22,024 bases of DNA from Candidatus Sungbacteria bacterium RIFCSPHIGHO2_02_FULL_52_23 (GCA_001820655.1 MHQM01000023.1:1-22024); one strand, 5' to 3'. Shown: positions 5,845-13,878, numbered from the stretch's first letter. Made by a program: numbers and translations. The notes: generated by a model not told the origin, from the sequence alone.

Positions 5845-7479
5845 TTTTCCCCCTTGCTTTCCCGCCGCTTTGATGAAAGAGATATAGAGCGGATGCGGAT
5901 TGAGAGGCCGCGATTTCAATTCGGGATGAAACTGGACGCCCACGAAAAATGGATGGTCTTTTAATTCCACGATCTCCACCAGATTGCGTTCGGAATTGAC
6001 GCCCGCGATGACAAGCCCCGCCTGCGTGAGTTGCGCGCGATAGTTATTATTGAATTCGTACCGGTGGCGATGACGCTCGCTGACAGGTGACGTCTTGTAT
6101 GCATCATAGCTTACGGTACCCGGGGTGATCTCGCAGGCATATGCGCCAAGACGCATGGAGCCGCCCATTTTTTTCTCGGCGATGTTTGCCGCCTGCTCCG
6201 GCATCACGTCTATGACCTTGTGCGGCGTATTCGCCTCCACCTCGGTCGTATGGGCTCCGGCCAGGCCGCATACGTTGCGCGCAAACTCAATGACGGCATG
6301 TTGCATGCCGTAGCAGAGTCCGAAATATGGGATTTTGTTTTCACGGCAGTAGCGGATGACCTGTATTTTGCCCTCCACTCCCCTGCCGCCGAATCCTCCT
6401 GGCACGATGATGCCGTCGTATCCCCCGATATCTTTGAGCTTTGCGGGGTCTTTTTCGTATTCTTCTGCATCAAGCCATGTGATCTCCGGCTTCATTCCGA
6501 GCACCCAGGATGCGTGCTTGACGGACTCAATCACCGAAAGGTACGAATCGGTGAGGGAAAAATCGCCGCTTACGAAGTATTTGCCGACGATGCCGATCTT
6601 TACAGGATTCTCCGCGGCTTTGATGGATGCGACAAGGTTTTGCCATGCCAAGCTGTCGTGCTTTTTGGCTTCCATGCCGAATTTTTCCAGAATCCGTTTA
6701 CCTATGAGATCGCGTTCAAAATTGACGGGAATTTCATAAATAGAGAAAACATCCGGCGCGGAAATGACGTCCTCCGGGCGTATGCTACAGATCCGCGAAA
6801 TCTTTTCTTTACGGGGCTGGTCAAGTGGTACCGGCGCGCGGGCGATGATCATGTCGGTGTTGATGCCGACAGAACTCAAAGCGCGAACCGCATGCTGGGT
6901 GGGTTTGGTTTTCATTTCCCCCACGCTGCCGAGGACAGGCAAATAGCTGACAAGCACAAACATGACGTTTGCGGGGTTTGAGAGCTTTAGTACGCGCGCG
7001 GCTTCCAGAAACACGAGGTTCTCATTGTCGCCAGCCGTCCCACCGACCTCCACCAGTACAAAGTCCGGATGCTCCGCATCGGTGAGCGCCTGCATCCTGC
7101 GGATGACCTCATCCGGTATGTCGGACATCATCTGCACGTCTTTGCCGGCGTACTCAAGGTTGCGCTCTTTTTCAATGACCGTCCGGTATACAAGGCCTGA
7201 CGTCATGATGTTGTTGCGGGTCATGTCTTGCTCTAAAAACCGCTCATAGTTGCCGAGGTCCTGATCCGCTTCGGTGCCGTCATTGGTGACAAATACTTCG
7301 CCATGGACAATGGGATTGAGGGTGCCTGCATCCACATTGAAATACGGATCAATCTTCATCATGGAGATCGCAAATCCGTAGTCCTTAAGGATGCGGCCGA
7401 TGGAGGCTGCCGTAATGCCTTTGCCGATGCCCGACATCACTCCCCCGCATACGAAAATATATTTTGCGCCTTTGGTCAT
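5842..7479 (-). CDS. pyrG: CTP synthase
   Basis: 545 residues, normal length. It makes CTP from UTP, ATP and glutamine. The N-terminal amidoligase domain has the P-loop SGIGKG at 16-20 and the DPYFNVDAGT block. The C-terminal class I glutamine amidotransferase has PGGFGGRG (360-366), nucleophile C389 (FGLCYGMQ, where most PyrG have GICLGMQ) and the pair H518/E520 (FHPE). The start overlaps the rplI stop by ATGA (7476-7479), so translation is probably coupled. It is the last gene of the ctpA-rplI-pyrG operon. Its TAG stop (5842-5844) is part of the terminal repeat of foldback element A, which probably doubles as the operon's 3' end. Confidence 0.97.
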   Translation of the reverse strand: MTKGAKYIFVCGGVMSGIGKGITAASIGRILKDYGFAISMMKIDPYFNVDAGTLNPIVHGEVFVTNDGTEADQDLGNYERFLEQDMTRNNIMTSGLVYRTVIEKERNLEYAGKDVQMMSDIPDEVIRRMQALTDAEHPDFVLVEVGGTAGDNENLVFLEAARVLKLSNPANVMFVLVSYLPVLGSVGEMKTKPTQHAVRALSSVGINTDMIIARAPVPLDQPRKEKISRICSIRPEDVISAPDVFSIYEIPVNFERDLIGKRILEKFGMEAKKHDSLAWQNLVASIKAAENPVKIGIVGKYFVSGDFSLTDSYLSVIESVKHASWVLGMKPEITWLDAEEYEKDPAKLKDIGGYDGIIVPGGFGGRGVEGKIQVIRYCRENKIPYFGLCYGMQHAVIEFARNVCGLAGAHTTEVEANTPHKVIDVMPEQAANIAEKKMGGSMRLGAYACEITPGTVSYDAYKTSPVSERHRHRYEFNNNYRAQLTQAGLVIAGVNSERNLVEIVELKDHPFFVGVQFHPELKSRPLNPHPLYISFIKAAGKQGGK

Positions 7480-7928
7480 ATTTTTGATTCAGGTTCTATA
7501 AGTATCGTCACCTCCCCCATGATGCCATGGGGAAATTTGATCGCGACTTTTTTCTCGCCGGCCGTCTTGATCGGCTCATCCAGCATGATCCAGTCTTTGT
7601 TTACTGTAATACCTTGCTTTTTGAGCGCATCATGAATGGCGGCAGCGCCTATTGAGCCGAATGCTTTCCCTTTTTCGCCCATTTTGGTCTTAAATGTGAG
7701 TGTCATGGTCTTGAGTTTCTCCGCGTATGCACGCCACACCGCTTCTTTGCTGGATTGTGCCTGCGCCTCGCGCGCTTGCCGCGCGCCAGCTCCTGCAAGG
7801 AGCGTATCGGTCGCGGGTATGGCAAGTTTGCGCGGTAGCAGAAAATTGCGCGCATATCCGTCGCTGACGTTTTTAATATCGCGCGCGCGGCCAAGCGTAG
7901 GAATATCCTTTAGAAGAATCACTTTCAT
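7476..7928 (-). CDS. rplI: 50S ribosomal protein bL9
   Basis: 150 residues, full length. The N-terminal RNA-binding domain begins MKVILLKDIPTLGRARDI and contains VSDGYARNFLLPRKLA, the bL9 signature (G-x-x-x-V-x-x-GYARNFLxPxxxA). A long central helix (about 42-75) leads to the C-terminal domain with KAFGSIGAAAIHDAL. Some CPR lineages have lost bL9, so a complete copy is useful for placing this genome. It starts 10 nt after ctpA and overlaps pyrG. No Shine-Dalgarno is evident, so it probably depends on coupling from ctpA. Confidence 0.95.
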   Translation of the reverse strand: MKVILLKDIPTLGRARDIKNVSDGYARNFLLPRKLAIPATDTLLAGAGARQAREAQAQSSKEAVWRAYAEKLKTMTLTFKTKMGEKGKAFGSIGAAAIHDALKKQGITVNKDWIMLDEPIKTAGEKKVAIKFPHGIMGEVTILIEPESKI

Positions 7929-7938
7929 AAATTAAATT

Positions 7939-9165
7939 TCATAGCCCTTTGAGTACTTCAACGCCTTTTTCAAGAATAAGGTCTTTGGGCTCTTCACCTT
8001 CTTTGGCTTCTGTCGGTAATTCCACTTTGATATCAGGCTCCAGGCCCTTGCCGTCAATTTCAATGCCTTTGGGCGTGAGCCATTTTGCAATCGTAATTTT
8101 GAGAGATGAATCTTTGGGGAGGTCCACCACTTCCTGCACGGATCCCTTGCCGAATGTTTTTGTGCCGACAAGTTTGATGCCTTTGATGTCGCGCAGGGCT
8201 CCAGCTACGATCTCGGATGCCGAGGCCGAGCCTTCGTTGACAAGTACTACGGTCGGTACATCGCCAAGAACGCGGTATCCATGAGAGCGGTAGAGGTCTT
8301 CTTTGCCGTCGCCGTAGCGCTCGCGGGCAATCACTTCTCCTGCCGGCGCAAACCAGCTTGCGATATCCACTGCCATGGTAAGGTATCCGCCCGGGTTATT
8401 GCGCAGATCCAGGATGAGCTTCTGCTTGCCGCTCCGCAAAAACTCCTGCACGGCCTTGCGGAACTCCGCTCCGGAGCTTTCCGTAAACTGATTGAGCTTG
8501 ATCACGAAGATGCCGTCCGGCCGCGAGTCTGTCGTGAGTACCATGACTTTGATGACGTCGCGGACGATTTTAAACTCCTTAGCCTGGGTCAAGCCGTCGC
8601 GTACGACTGACAGGCGCACGGTGGTACCCGGCTCTCCGCGGATGAGGCGTACCGCTTCATTGAGGTCAAGATCGCCGGTGAGCGTATCATCAATCTTGAG
8701 TATCTTGTCCCCCGCCAGGATGCCTGCTTTTTCCGCAGGGTTGCCTTTGAGAGGCGCTATCACCGTGAGAATGTCTTTTCTCATGCCGATCTCGGCTCCG
8801 ATGCCTCCGAATGATCCTTTGACGTCTTCCTGGAACTGTTTTGATTCCGCGGGCGGGAAGAATTGCGTATAGGGGTCTTTGAGTGAATGCGTGAGTCCTT
8901 CAATAGCCCCATAGACCATTTTCTGCCTGTCTATATTGGCGCGGTCTACGAACTTTTCTTCAAGTTTTGACCATGCTTCCCAAAAGAGGCCGAAATCCAC
9001 TTCTTTGAATTCCTGTGCCTGCTGGTTTTGGACGCCGAGGACTTTCTCGGCCGAAGGGCGCTTGGCGTATCCAAACCACACTCCTGTCCCGAAAGCCGCG
9101 CCCAAAATAAAAAAGGCGACAAAAGCGCTGATTATCTTCTGGAGTTTTGGCACTTTTGCTTTCAT
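7939..9165 (-). CDS. ctpA: Carboxyl-terminal processing protease, S41 family
   Basis: 408 residues. A membrane anchor covers about 10-32 (IISAFVAFFILGAAFGTGVWF), placing the body outside the cytoplasm. The N-terminal helical segment contains LKDPYTQFFPP; the PDZ domain (about 110-200) shows GGIGAEIGMR and AEKAGILAGDKILKID. The S41 core has LDLRNNPGG, then NEGSASASEI with catalytic S315 and the lysine K340 in TFGKGSVQE, matching the Ser/Lys dyad by spacing. It likely trims cell-envelope proteins or wall hydrolases. The first gene of a three-gene operon. The promoter predicts transcription starting on the A of the ATG, so the mRNA looks leaderless. Confidence 0.95.
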   Translation of the reverse strand: MKAKVPKLQKIISAFVAFFILGAAFGTGVWFGYAKRPSAEKVLGVQNQQAQEFKEVDFGLFWEAWSKLEEKFVDRANIDRQKMVYGAIEGLTHSLKDPYTQFFPPAESKQFQEDVKGSFGGIGAEIGMRKDILTVIAPLKGNPAEKAGILAGDKILKIDDTLTGDLDLNEAVRLIRGEPGTTVRLSVVRDGLTQAKEFKIVRDVIKVMVLTTDSRPDGIFVIKLNQFTESSGAEFRKAVQEFLRSGKQKLILDLRNNPGGYLTMAVDIASWFAPAGEVIARERYGDGKEDLYRSHGYRVLGDVPTVVLVNEGSASASEIVAGALRDIKGIKLVGTKTFGKGSVQEVVDLPKDSSLKITIAKWLTPKGIEIDGKGLEPDIKVELPTEAKEGEEPKDLILEKGVEVLKGL

Positions 9166-9171
9166 ACATGC

Positions 9172-9201
9172 ATTCTATGACAAAAGGGAAATACGCGTCA
9201 A
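9172..9201 (-). promoter_or_regulatory. Promoter of ctpA-rplI-pyrG (leaderless)
   Basis: Minus strand TTGACG (9201-9196), 18 nt, TAGAAT (9177-9172). Seven bases after the -10 is the A of the ctpA start codon. Confidence 0.7.
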
Positions 9202-9227
9202 TCCATATATGCGTGGGCGCGAAGTGC

Positions 9228-9256
9228 TTGACGTATCCTATATTTTAGTGTATGAA
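9228..9256 (+). promoter_or_regulatory. Promoter of the 41-residue gene
   Basis: TTGACG (9228-9233), 17 nt, TATGAA (9251-9256). The leader of about 58 nt holds a small hairpin, TCCATGC-GCTAT-GCATGGA (9265-9283), before the Shine-Dalgarno. Confidence 0.5.
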
Positions 9257-9320
9257 GAATTGTCTCCATGCGCTATGCATGGACGTCATGTTTTCCCCCA
9301 AAACTCGAAAGGAGTTTGAC

Positions 9321-9446
9321 ATGCGTGAGTTAGAGATTGAGAATCTGCGGAGGCACATCCGCGCGCGCGGCAGGCGTGTCCGAGTTTATCGATGGGCAGG
9401 GTTTTTGTTGGTTTTAGGACTTGTGATCTATTTTTTACTACGATGA
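9321..9446 (+). CDS. Single-span membrane peptide, 41 residues
   Basis: The ATG at 9321 has an excellent Shine-Dalgarno AAAGGAG (9308-9314, 6 nt spacing). The frame extends upstream to 9252, but that start has no such signal. The peptide has a very basic N-terminal half (LRRHIRARGRRVRVYR), then one hydrophobic segment AGFLLVLGLVIYFLL at its C terminus, giving an N-in orientation. It has its own promoter and terminator. Function unknown; possible roles are a regulator of the neighbouring envelope protease or a membrane stress peptide. There is no partner RNA visible that would make it a type I toxin. Confidence 0.65.
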   Translation: MRELEIENLRRHIRARGRRVRVYRWAGFLLVLGLVIYFLLR

Positions 9447-9465
9447 GCATGTCCTAAAGAAATTC

Positions 9466-9503
9466 AGCTCCGGGCGCTTATGCGACCCGGGGCTTTCACA
9501 TTT
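9466..9503 (+). terminator. Terminator between the 41-residue gene and murC
   Basis: AGCTCCGGG (9466-9474) pairs with CCCGGGGCT (9486-9494), with an inner CGC/GCG stem and one G-U pair, then TTCACATTT. It lies 19 nt after the stop and before the convergent murC end at 9531. Confidence 0.65.
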
Positions 9504-9530
9504 CCAATCCAAACTGGCACATCAATACGG

Positions 9531-10835
9531 CTAGTTTTCCGGAATCAGTTTTTTATTGAGCGAATAAATATCTCCTGCGCCCATGAGCAGAAGCGCGTCT
9601 CCCGGGCGGATTTCAGTTTTGATCAGGAGTGCCGCGTCATCAAAAGATGCGGCATGCGAGACGTTTTTGCCTTTGTCCTGGAGCTCGCGAGCGAGCCTTT
9701 CGGAATTCACGGCTTTTTTTGCAATTTTGGTTTCGCGTCCCGCGACATCATATACCGGCAGGAGTGTTACGCGGTCGGCCATATCAAATGCCGACAGGAA
9801 GTCGTTCCACAGATACTGGAGGCGAGCATGCTGGTGTGGCTGGTATACGCACCAAATACGGCGCATAGGGAAGCGCTCGCGCGCGGCCGCAAGAGTCGCC
9901 GTAATTTCGCGCGGATGATGCCCGTAGTCATTGAAAAGAAACGCGCCGTTCAAAACGCCTTTGAACTCAAAGCGCCGCCATGTGCCGGTAAAGCGCGAGA
10001 GTGCCGCCATGATCGCGGCGTCAGGTATGCCAAGCTTACGCCCTATTGAGAGTGCGGCAAGAGCGTTTGAGAGGTTGTGTTCTCCCGGGACACGGAGTAT
10101 CTTTTTTACGGCCTTGCCGTCGCGGGATCCGGTGCTGTACCAGACGACTTTGTCGCCAAATTTTTTGGCCATGCGCCATGTACGGTGATCGTCTTTGTTT
10201 GCGATGATTGCGCCGTGCTTGGGGACGCGGGCCAGATATTCGGCAAATGCCGCTTCTACGGCCTCTGGCGTTTTGTAGGTATCCAAGTGCTCGGTATCAA
10301 TATTGGTGACGGCGGCGATTTCGGGAGAATAATTGAGGAATGATCTGTTCCACTCGTCGGCTTCAAGTACGAGATGGCTTCCTTTCCCCGCGCGAAAATT
10401 GGAATCGCCGAACTCGCGCATTTTGGTACCGATGATGACGGTAGGGTCGCAGTAGCCTTCTTCAAGGACGAGTGACGTCATGGCGGTCGTGGTGGACTTG
10501 CCGTGCGATCCTGAAATGGTGATGGTTTTGAATTGCCGTGTTACATCCCCTATTGCTTCCGCATAGTTTTTGAGGGATATTTTGCGGCGTTTCGCTTCTT
10601 TGAATTCCGGATTGGTCTTTGGTACCGCCGCCGTATGGATGACGTGCGTGGCGCTCTGCGGGATATTGAATGCGCTGTGGGTGCCGAGTATGATCGTAGC
10701 GCCTCTCCTGGCAAGATCGGTTGTGATTTCCGAGGACGTCAAATCGGAGCCCGACACGCGGGCTCCCGCCGCAAGATAGTATTTTGCAAGGGCTGATACG
10801 CCGATGCCTCCTATGCCTATGAAGTGGATATGCAT
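9531..10835 (-). CDS. murC: UDP-N-acetylmuramate--L-alanine ligase
   Basis: 434 residues, slightly short for MurC. It adds L-alanine to UDP-MurNAc, the first step of the cytoplasmic peptide stem. The N-terminal Rossmann domain starts HIHFIGIGGIGVSALA (residues 2-17). The ATP loop is SGSHGKSTTTAM (K113), a variant of the usual GTHGKTTT. The central domain has EADEWNRSFL and NIDTEHLDTY, and the C-terminal domain FNDYGHHPREI and VYQPHQHAR, all typical of MurC. Mpl, a close relative, is less likely because of length and the absence of peptide-recycling context. Single-gene transcript with its own promoter. Presence of MurC with the M23 enzyme shows that this cell builds peptidoglycan. Confidence 0.92.
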   Translation of the reverse strand: MHIHFIGIGGIGVSALAKYYLAAGARVSGSDLTSSEITTDLARRGATIILGTHSAFNIPQSATHVIHTAAVPKTNPEFKEAKRRKISLKNYAEAIGDVTRQFKTITISGSHGKSTTTAMTSLVLEEGYCDPTVIIGTKMREFGDSNFRAGKGSHLVLEADEWNRSFLNYSPEIAAVTNIDTEHLDTYKTPEAVEAAFAEYLARVPKHGAIIANKDDHRTWRMAKKFGDKVVWYSTGSRDGKAVKKILRVPGEHNLSNALAALSIGRKLGIPDAAIMAALSRFTGTWRRFEFKGVLNGAFLFNDYGHHPREITATLAAARERFPMRRIWCVYQPHQHARLQYLWNDFLSAFDMADRVTLLPVYDVAGRETKIAKKAVNSERLARELQDKGKNVSHAASFDDAALLIKTEIRPGDALLLMGAGDIYSLNKKLIPEN

Positions 10836-10856
10836 TGCAAACTTGCCAATAACCCT

Positions 10857-10885
10857 ATACTATTGCGTTATCGTAGTTATGTAAA
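10857..10885 (-). promoter_or_regulatory. murC promoter
   Basis: Minus strand TTTACA (10885-10880), 17 nt, TAGTAT (10862-10857). The spacer contains ATAACTACGA (10880-10871), identical to a half of the 4287-4326 palindrome. Confidence 0.6.
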
Positions 10886-10891
10886 GGATAA

Positions 10892-11048
10892 GACCTACTG
10901 ATTAAATAGTTTCGTTACGAGATGTTCAGATTTCGTGCGAGACGAAGCAAAAATTATGAGGCATATACGGCGTATATGTTGAATAATTTTTGCAAAGTCG
11001 TAGCCGAAATCTGGACATCGGAGTAGAATAATATTTAATCAGTAGGTC
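10892..11048. repeat. Long foldback element, copy B
   Basis: A 157-nt imperfect palindrome with exact 16-bp terminal inverted repeats (GACCTACTGATTAAAT, 10892-10907 and 11033-11048). Inner paired arms include CAGATTTCG/CGAAATCTG and GCAAAAATTAT with ATAATTTTTGC around the centre GCATATACGGCGTATATG. It is related to copy A but inverted, and lies between the murC promoter and the guaA Shine-Dalgarno. The guaA promoter must lie in or beside it; no convincing -35/-10 pair was found. Confidence 0.88.
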
Positions 11049-11076
11049 GATAGCTCTTTTCAAAGAAAGGAGGAGT

Positions 11077-12681
11077 ATGCCTGTACATCATCGTTTTTAC
11101 TCGGGTACGCGCGAATATGCTCAAGTCGTGATCCTAGAATGTGGTTCAAAGTCTACTCCGCTGATTGCGGGAGTATGTCGGGACGCTGGCGTATGCACGC
11201 GCACCATGGCGCCGGCAGATTTTGAGCACTATGCGGCCGCGTCTATTCCGAAAGCCGTATTCGTTTCAGGCGGTCCTGACAGTGTGTATGATTTCGCAGC
11301 ACTCCAGATACCGTATGGCTTGCTCATGTATCTCAATCATAACCACGGCACTGCGATCTTCGGTATCTGCTACGGAGCGCAGGCACTCGCGCATGCGGCC
11401 GGAGGAAAAGTGAAAAAAGCCTCTTTTGCGGAGGTAGGCACGCATATGCTCAAGATGAAGCATGTGATTGGGGGATACCTCGGAGGACCGGTAGTAATGA
11501 ATCACTCCGATGAGATCGCGTCCCTTCCTTTCGGCTGGGAGCGATGGGGGTCAACCGAACGATCCGCATATGCGCTCTTTGGCACGGATAATATCCTCTG
11601 TACTCTTTTTCATCCCGAAATGGGAGATACACAGGACGGCGAGAAGCTCATAGCGCATTTTCTGTATTCGCTCGCGCGATGCAGGCAGGATCACACGACT
11701 GGTCCTGAAGCGTTTGTAGCAGATGCGATCCCCTTCATTTCTGATGCCGCACCCGAAGGCGGTATGGTCGTCGGGGTTTCTGGCGGAGTGGATTCTGCGG
11801 TGACATTGGAGCTTTGCCGCCAGGTGCTCGGACGCGAGCGCGTGTACGGCATTCATGTGGATAATGGATTCCTTTGCGAGGGCGAAACAGAAGAAGTGAG
11901 GCGGCTCCTCGGAGAGGACGGTATGATCTATGAAGATGCCGCACGGCTTTTTTGGCGGACTTGCGAACGTATCAATTGGAGAAACAGGCATGAGAAGGAT
12001 TACTTCAGTGAGCTTCGTCAAAAAGTTGGCGAGAGATTCATATCGGTATTTGAAAAAAGAGCACGACGCATCGGCGGCATACGTTATCTTGGGCAGGGTA
12101 CGAATTTCTCCGATATCCAGGAGACCAATACCGGCCTCGTGCGCCATCATAATGTAGGAGGATTACCCGATCGGATGGAGCTTGAAGTGGTGGAGCCGCT
12201 TGCGGGTCTGCATAAATTTGAGATCCGAGAGGTTGCGGAGTATCTGGGTTTGGATCAGGAAATCGTGTGGCGTCAGCCGTCTCCGGGGCCTGCCAATAGT
12301 CTCCGCATGTGGCCGCCGGTTACGCGCGCAAAAGCAAGTCCCGTGGCGCGCGCGAATAGGATCCTTGAGGAAGAAGTTCGCAGATACTATCCTGATCCGC
12401 GTGACAGGCCGTCGCAGTATTACGCGGCGCTCATATCGGGCCGTATGGCAGGCATTGTCGGAGACAAGGAGGTATACGGATACGCGATACTTGTACGGGC
12501 CGTAAAGAGGAATCCGCGCGAGAGTTATGCGAGCGCGGAACCATTTTCTTTTCCGGATGATCTATGGCGTACAATTGATACGCGCATCCGAGCGGAAGTC
12601 GTCCTGCAGGACGGCATGCCGATTGTTGCCGTATGCTGGCACGGAACAGGAAAACCGCCGGCAAGGATTGAATGCCACTAA
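11077..12681 (+). CDS. guaA: GMP synthase-like protein (glutamine-hydrolysing), divergent
   Basis: 534 residues. The N-terminal glutamine amidotransferase has VSGGPDSV, the nucleophile C98 in GICYGAQALA and H179/E181 (FHPE). The ATP-pyrophosphatase has the PP-loop GVSGGVDSAV (S235-S240) and the XMP-site region HHNVGGLPDRMELEVVEPL. Together these are the full GuaA plan, converting XMP to GMP. Several strongly conserved blocks differ: the usual PFPGPGLAxR is PSPGPANSLRMW, and the usual TxxPDxIES is TNFSDIQET. Function as GMP synthase is likely but substrate change is possible. A strong Shine-Dalgarno (AAGGAGG) precedes ATG 11077. It stands alone, with a terminator at 12711. Confidence 0.85.
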   Translation: MPVHHRFYSGTREYAQVVILECGSKSTPLIAGVCRDAGVCTRTMAPADFEHYAAASIPKAVFVSGGPDSVYDFAALQIPYGLLMYLNHNHGTAIFGICYGAQALAHAAGGKVKKASFAEVGTHMLKMKHVIGGYLGGPVVMNHSDEIASLPFGWERWGSTERSAYALFGTDNILCTLFHPEMGDTQDGEKLIAHFLYSLARCRQDHTTGPEAFVADAIPFISDAAPEGGMVVGVSGGVDSAVTLELCRQVLGRERVYGIHVDNGFLCEGETEEVRRLLGEDGMIYEDAARLFWRTCERINWRNRHEKDYFSELRQKVGERFISVFEKRARRIGGIRYLGQGTNFSDIQETNTGLVRHHNVGGLPDRMELEVVEPLAGLHKFEIREVAEYLGLDQEIVWRQPSPGPANSLRMWPPVTRAKASPVARANRILEEEVRRYYPDPRDRPSQYYAALISGRMAGIVGDKEVYGYAILVRAVKRNPRESYASAEPFSFPDDLWRTIDTRIRAEVVLQDGMPIVAVCWHGTGKPPARIECH

Positions 12682-12710
12682 TCATGGCATCGGATATGGA
12701 GTAAACAAAG

Positions 12711-12737
12711 AAAGCCGAGCGCTATGCGCTCGGCTTT
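12711..12737. terminator. Two-way terminator between guaA and the carbonic-anhydrase-like gene
   Basis: AAAGCCGAGCGC (12711-12722) pairs perfectly with GCGCTCGGCTTT (12726-12737) across a TAT loop, with A-rich and T-rich edges for both directions. The stop codon of the minus-strand gene overlaps it by two bases. Confidence 0.8.
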
Positions 12738-13275
12738 AAACTTGTTCGTGAATTTGATCACCGCTCGCTTCGCTCATGTGGGTAGTCTCTATGACCCCCC
12801 TCTCATCCACGAAGAATGTCCTGACCTTCTCAATCGCCGAAAACCGCTTTTGGATAAACTCTCGCGCGATTTTGCCGCCGTTGATGTGGTGGAGGAGTTC
12901 TTCGTCCCGACTGTTGCCGAAACGCCCGAATCCTCCGCACGCGCCGCAGTCGTGGTGCGTGAAGAGCCATACTTCTTTTGCGTGATGCAAGGCGATGGAT
13001 TTCTCAAGCTCCCTGCAGTAATACTCGCGGTCCGATTCCTTTTCCGGATCAAAGAATATTTTCCCGCCTCCTGCGGGAGATTCGGGGTCGCGATGGCCGA
13101 TGTTCACATGGGTTAGGAATCCCATCTGGGCTTCGCGGAAGCGGTCGTCAAAACACCACACTACAAATATGTCTGCCGTATAGTGCTCCATTGAGCTTGC
13201 GTGACGGTAGAGGTATTCGGGCATGGATGCGTCTCCGTGATCGGTCATTGTGGCCATGGATTTGGGATCAGGCAA
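12736..13275 (-). CDS. Beta-carbonic anhydrase-like zinc protein
   Basis: 179 residues from a TTG start at 13275 (no Shine-Dalgarno); ATG at 13257 is an alternative. The metal-site pattern of beta-carbonic anhydrases is present in order: C41-x-D43-x-R45 (WCFDDRF) and H107-x-x-C110 (THHDCGACGG). The CGACGG stretch also fits the family. The usual GN-A-G segment after CxDxR is not obvious and the protein is short, so it may be a compact relative with another substrate. It starts 8 nt after the atpC stop and is the last gene before the terminator, so it probably shares the atpC transcript. Reversible CO2 hydration is inferred. Confidence 0.55.
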   Translation of the reverse strand: MPDPKSMATMTDHGDASMPEYLYRHASSMEHYTADIFVVWCFDDRFREAQMGFLTHVNIGHRDPESPAGGGKIFFDPEKESDREYYCRELEKSIALHHAKEVWLFTHHDCGACGGFGRFGNSRDEELLHHINGGKIAREFIQKRFSAIEKVRTFFVDERGVIETTHMSEASGDQIHEQV

Positions 13276-13283
13276 AAATACTA

Positions 13284-13526
13284 CTACACTTCGGCAAGAA
13301 TGACAACACGGCTCCCCGGACGCACTTCAAGAAACCCTCCGGCAAGAGGTATGTCGGATTGCGCACCGTTTTTTTGTGCAAGCGTGACTACGGGCCCGTT
13401 GAGGCGCGAGATCAAAGGCATATGGTGGTCAAGCACCGTCATCTGCCCCAGCGGCGTCGCCGCGATCACCTTTTCGGCCTCGCCTTCAAACAGCGTTGAT
13501 TGTATAGAGTGAATGGATACTCTCAT
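13284..13526 (-). CDS. atpC: ATP synthase epsilon subunit, short form
   Basis: 80 residues. It is the N-terminal beta-sandwich domain only: IHSIQSTLFEGEAEKV, AATPLGQMTVLDHHMPL and GGFLEVRPGSRVVILAE are the usual epsilon motifs. The C-terminal helical pair that locks and inhibits the enzyme in most bacteria (total about 130-140 residues) is absent. The gene is 2.1 kb away from atpD instead of adjacent, and a partial atpD copy lies directly upstream in the normal position. No strong promoter or Shine-Dalgarno was found in the 60-nt gap before it, so how it is now transcribed is unclear. Confidence 0.9.
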   Translation of the reverse strand: MRVSIHSIQSTLFEGEAEKVIAATPLGQMTVLDHHMPLISRLNGPVVTLAQKNGAQSDIPLAGGFLEVRPGSRVVILAEV

Positions 13527-13588
13527 GAGTGTTCGGCGTTCGGTGTTTAGCGTTTAGTTTCTGTACCCTATACGCTAATCGCTCAACG

Positions 13589-13741
13589 CTATTCTACTTC
13601 ATCAATGCTTCCTTTCATATAAAATGCGGATTCGGGTTTGTCATCGTGTTTGCCTGCCAAGATTTCGGCAAAGCTTCTGATGGTGTCTTCAATTTTTACA
13701 AATTTGCCCGGGATGCCTGCAAATACTTCCGCGACAAAGAA
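13589..13741 (-). pseudogene. Duplicate 3' end of atpD (last 50 codons)
   Basis: Bases 13592-13741 match 15636-15785, the 3' end of intact atpD, at 138 of 150 positions by my count. The reading frame from FFVAEVFAGIPGKF to DEVE is intact and ends in TAG. Of 12 differences only two change an amino acid (N to K, final K to E), so the copy diverged as a working gene and was truncated later. The similarity stops abruptly at 13741. It sits 62 nt upstream of atpC, in the ancestral atpD position. Bases 13742-13878 beyond it hold nothing recognisable. Confidence 0.92.
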
Positions 13742-13878
13742 ACAAATAATGAAGTAAGAATGACAGCTGGATATGCTTTGTTCATGGAAGCAGTATAGCA
13801 CGAAAGCTGGTGCGATGCAATTTGAAAATACTACGCTGCTAACCATTCTGTTCCAGCCACGCGGCTAATGCCTCATCT

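Noticed and set aside
6220..6981. 253-codon open frame on the plus strand
   Set aside because: Antisense to pyrG, with no start signal and no recognisable protein features.
13529..13798. 89-codon plus-strand frame over the atpD remnant
   Set aside because: It is the complement of the duplicated atpD end and of spacer words; no independent evidence.
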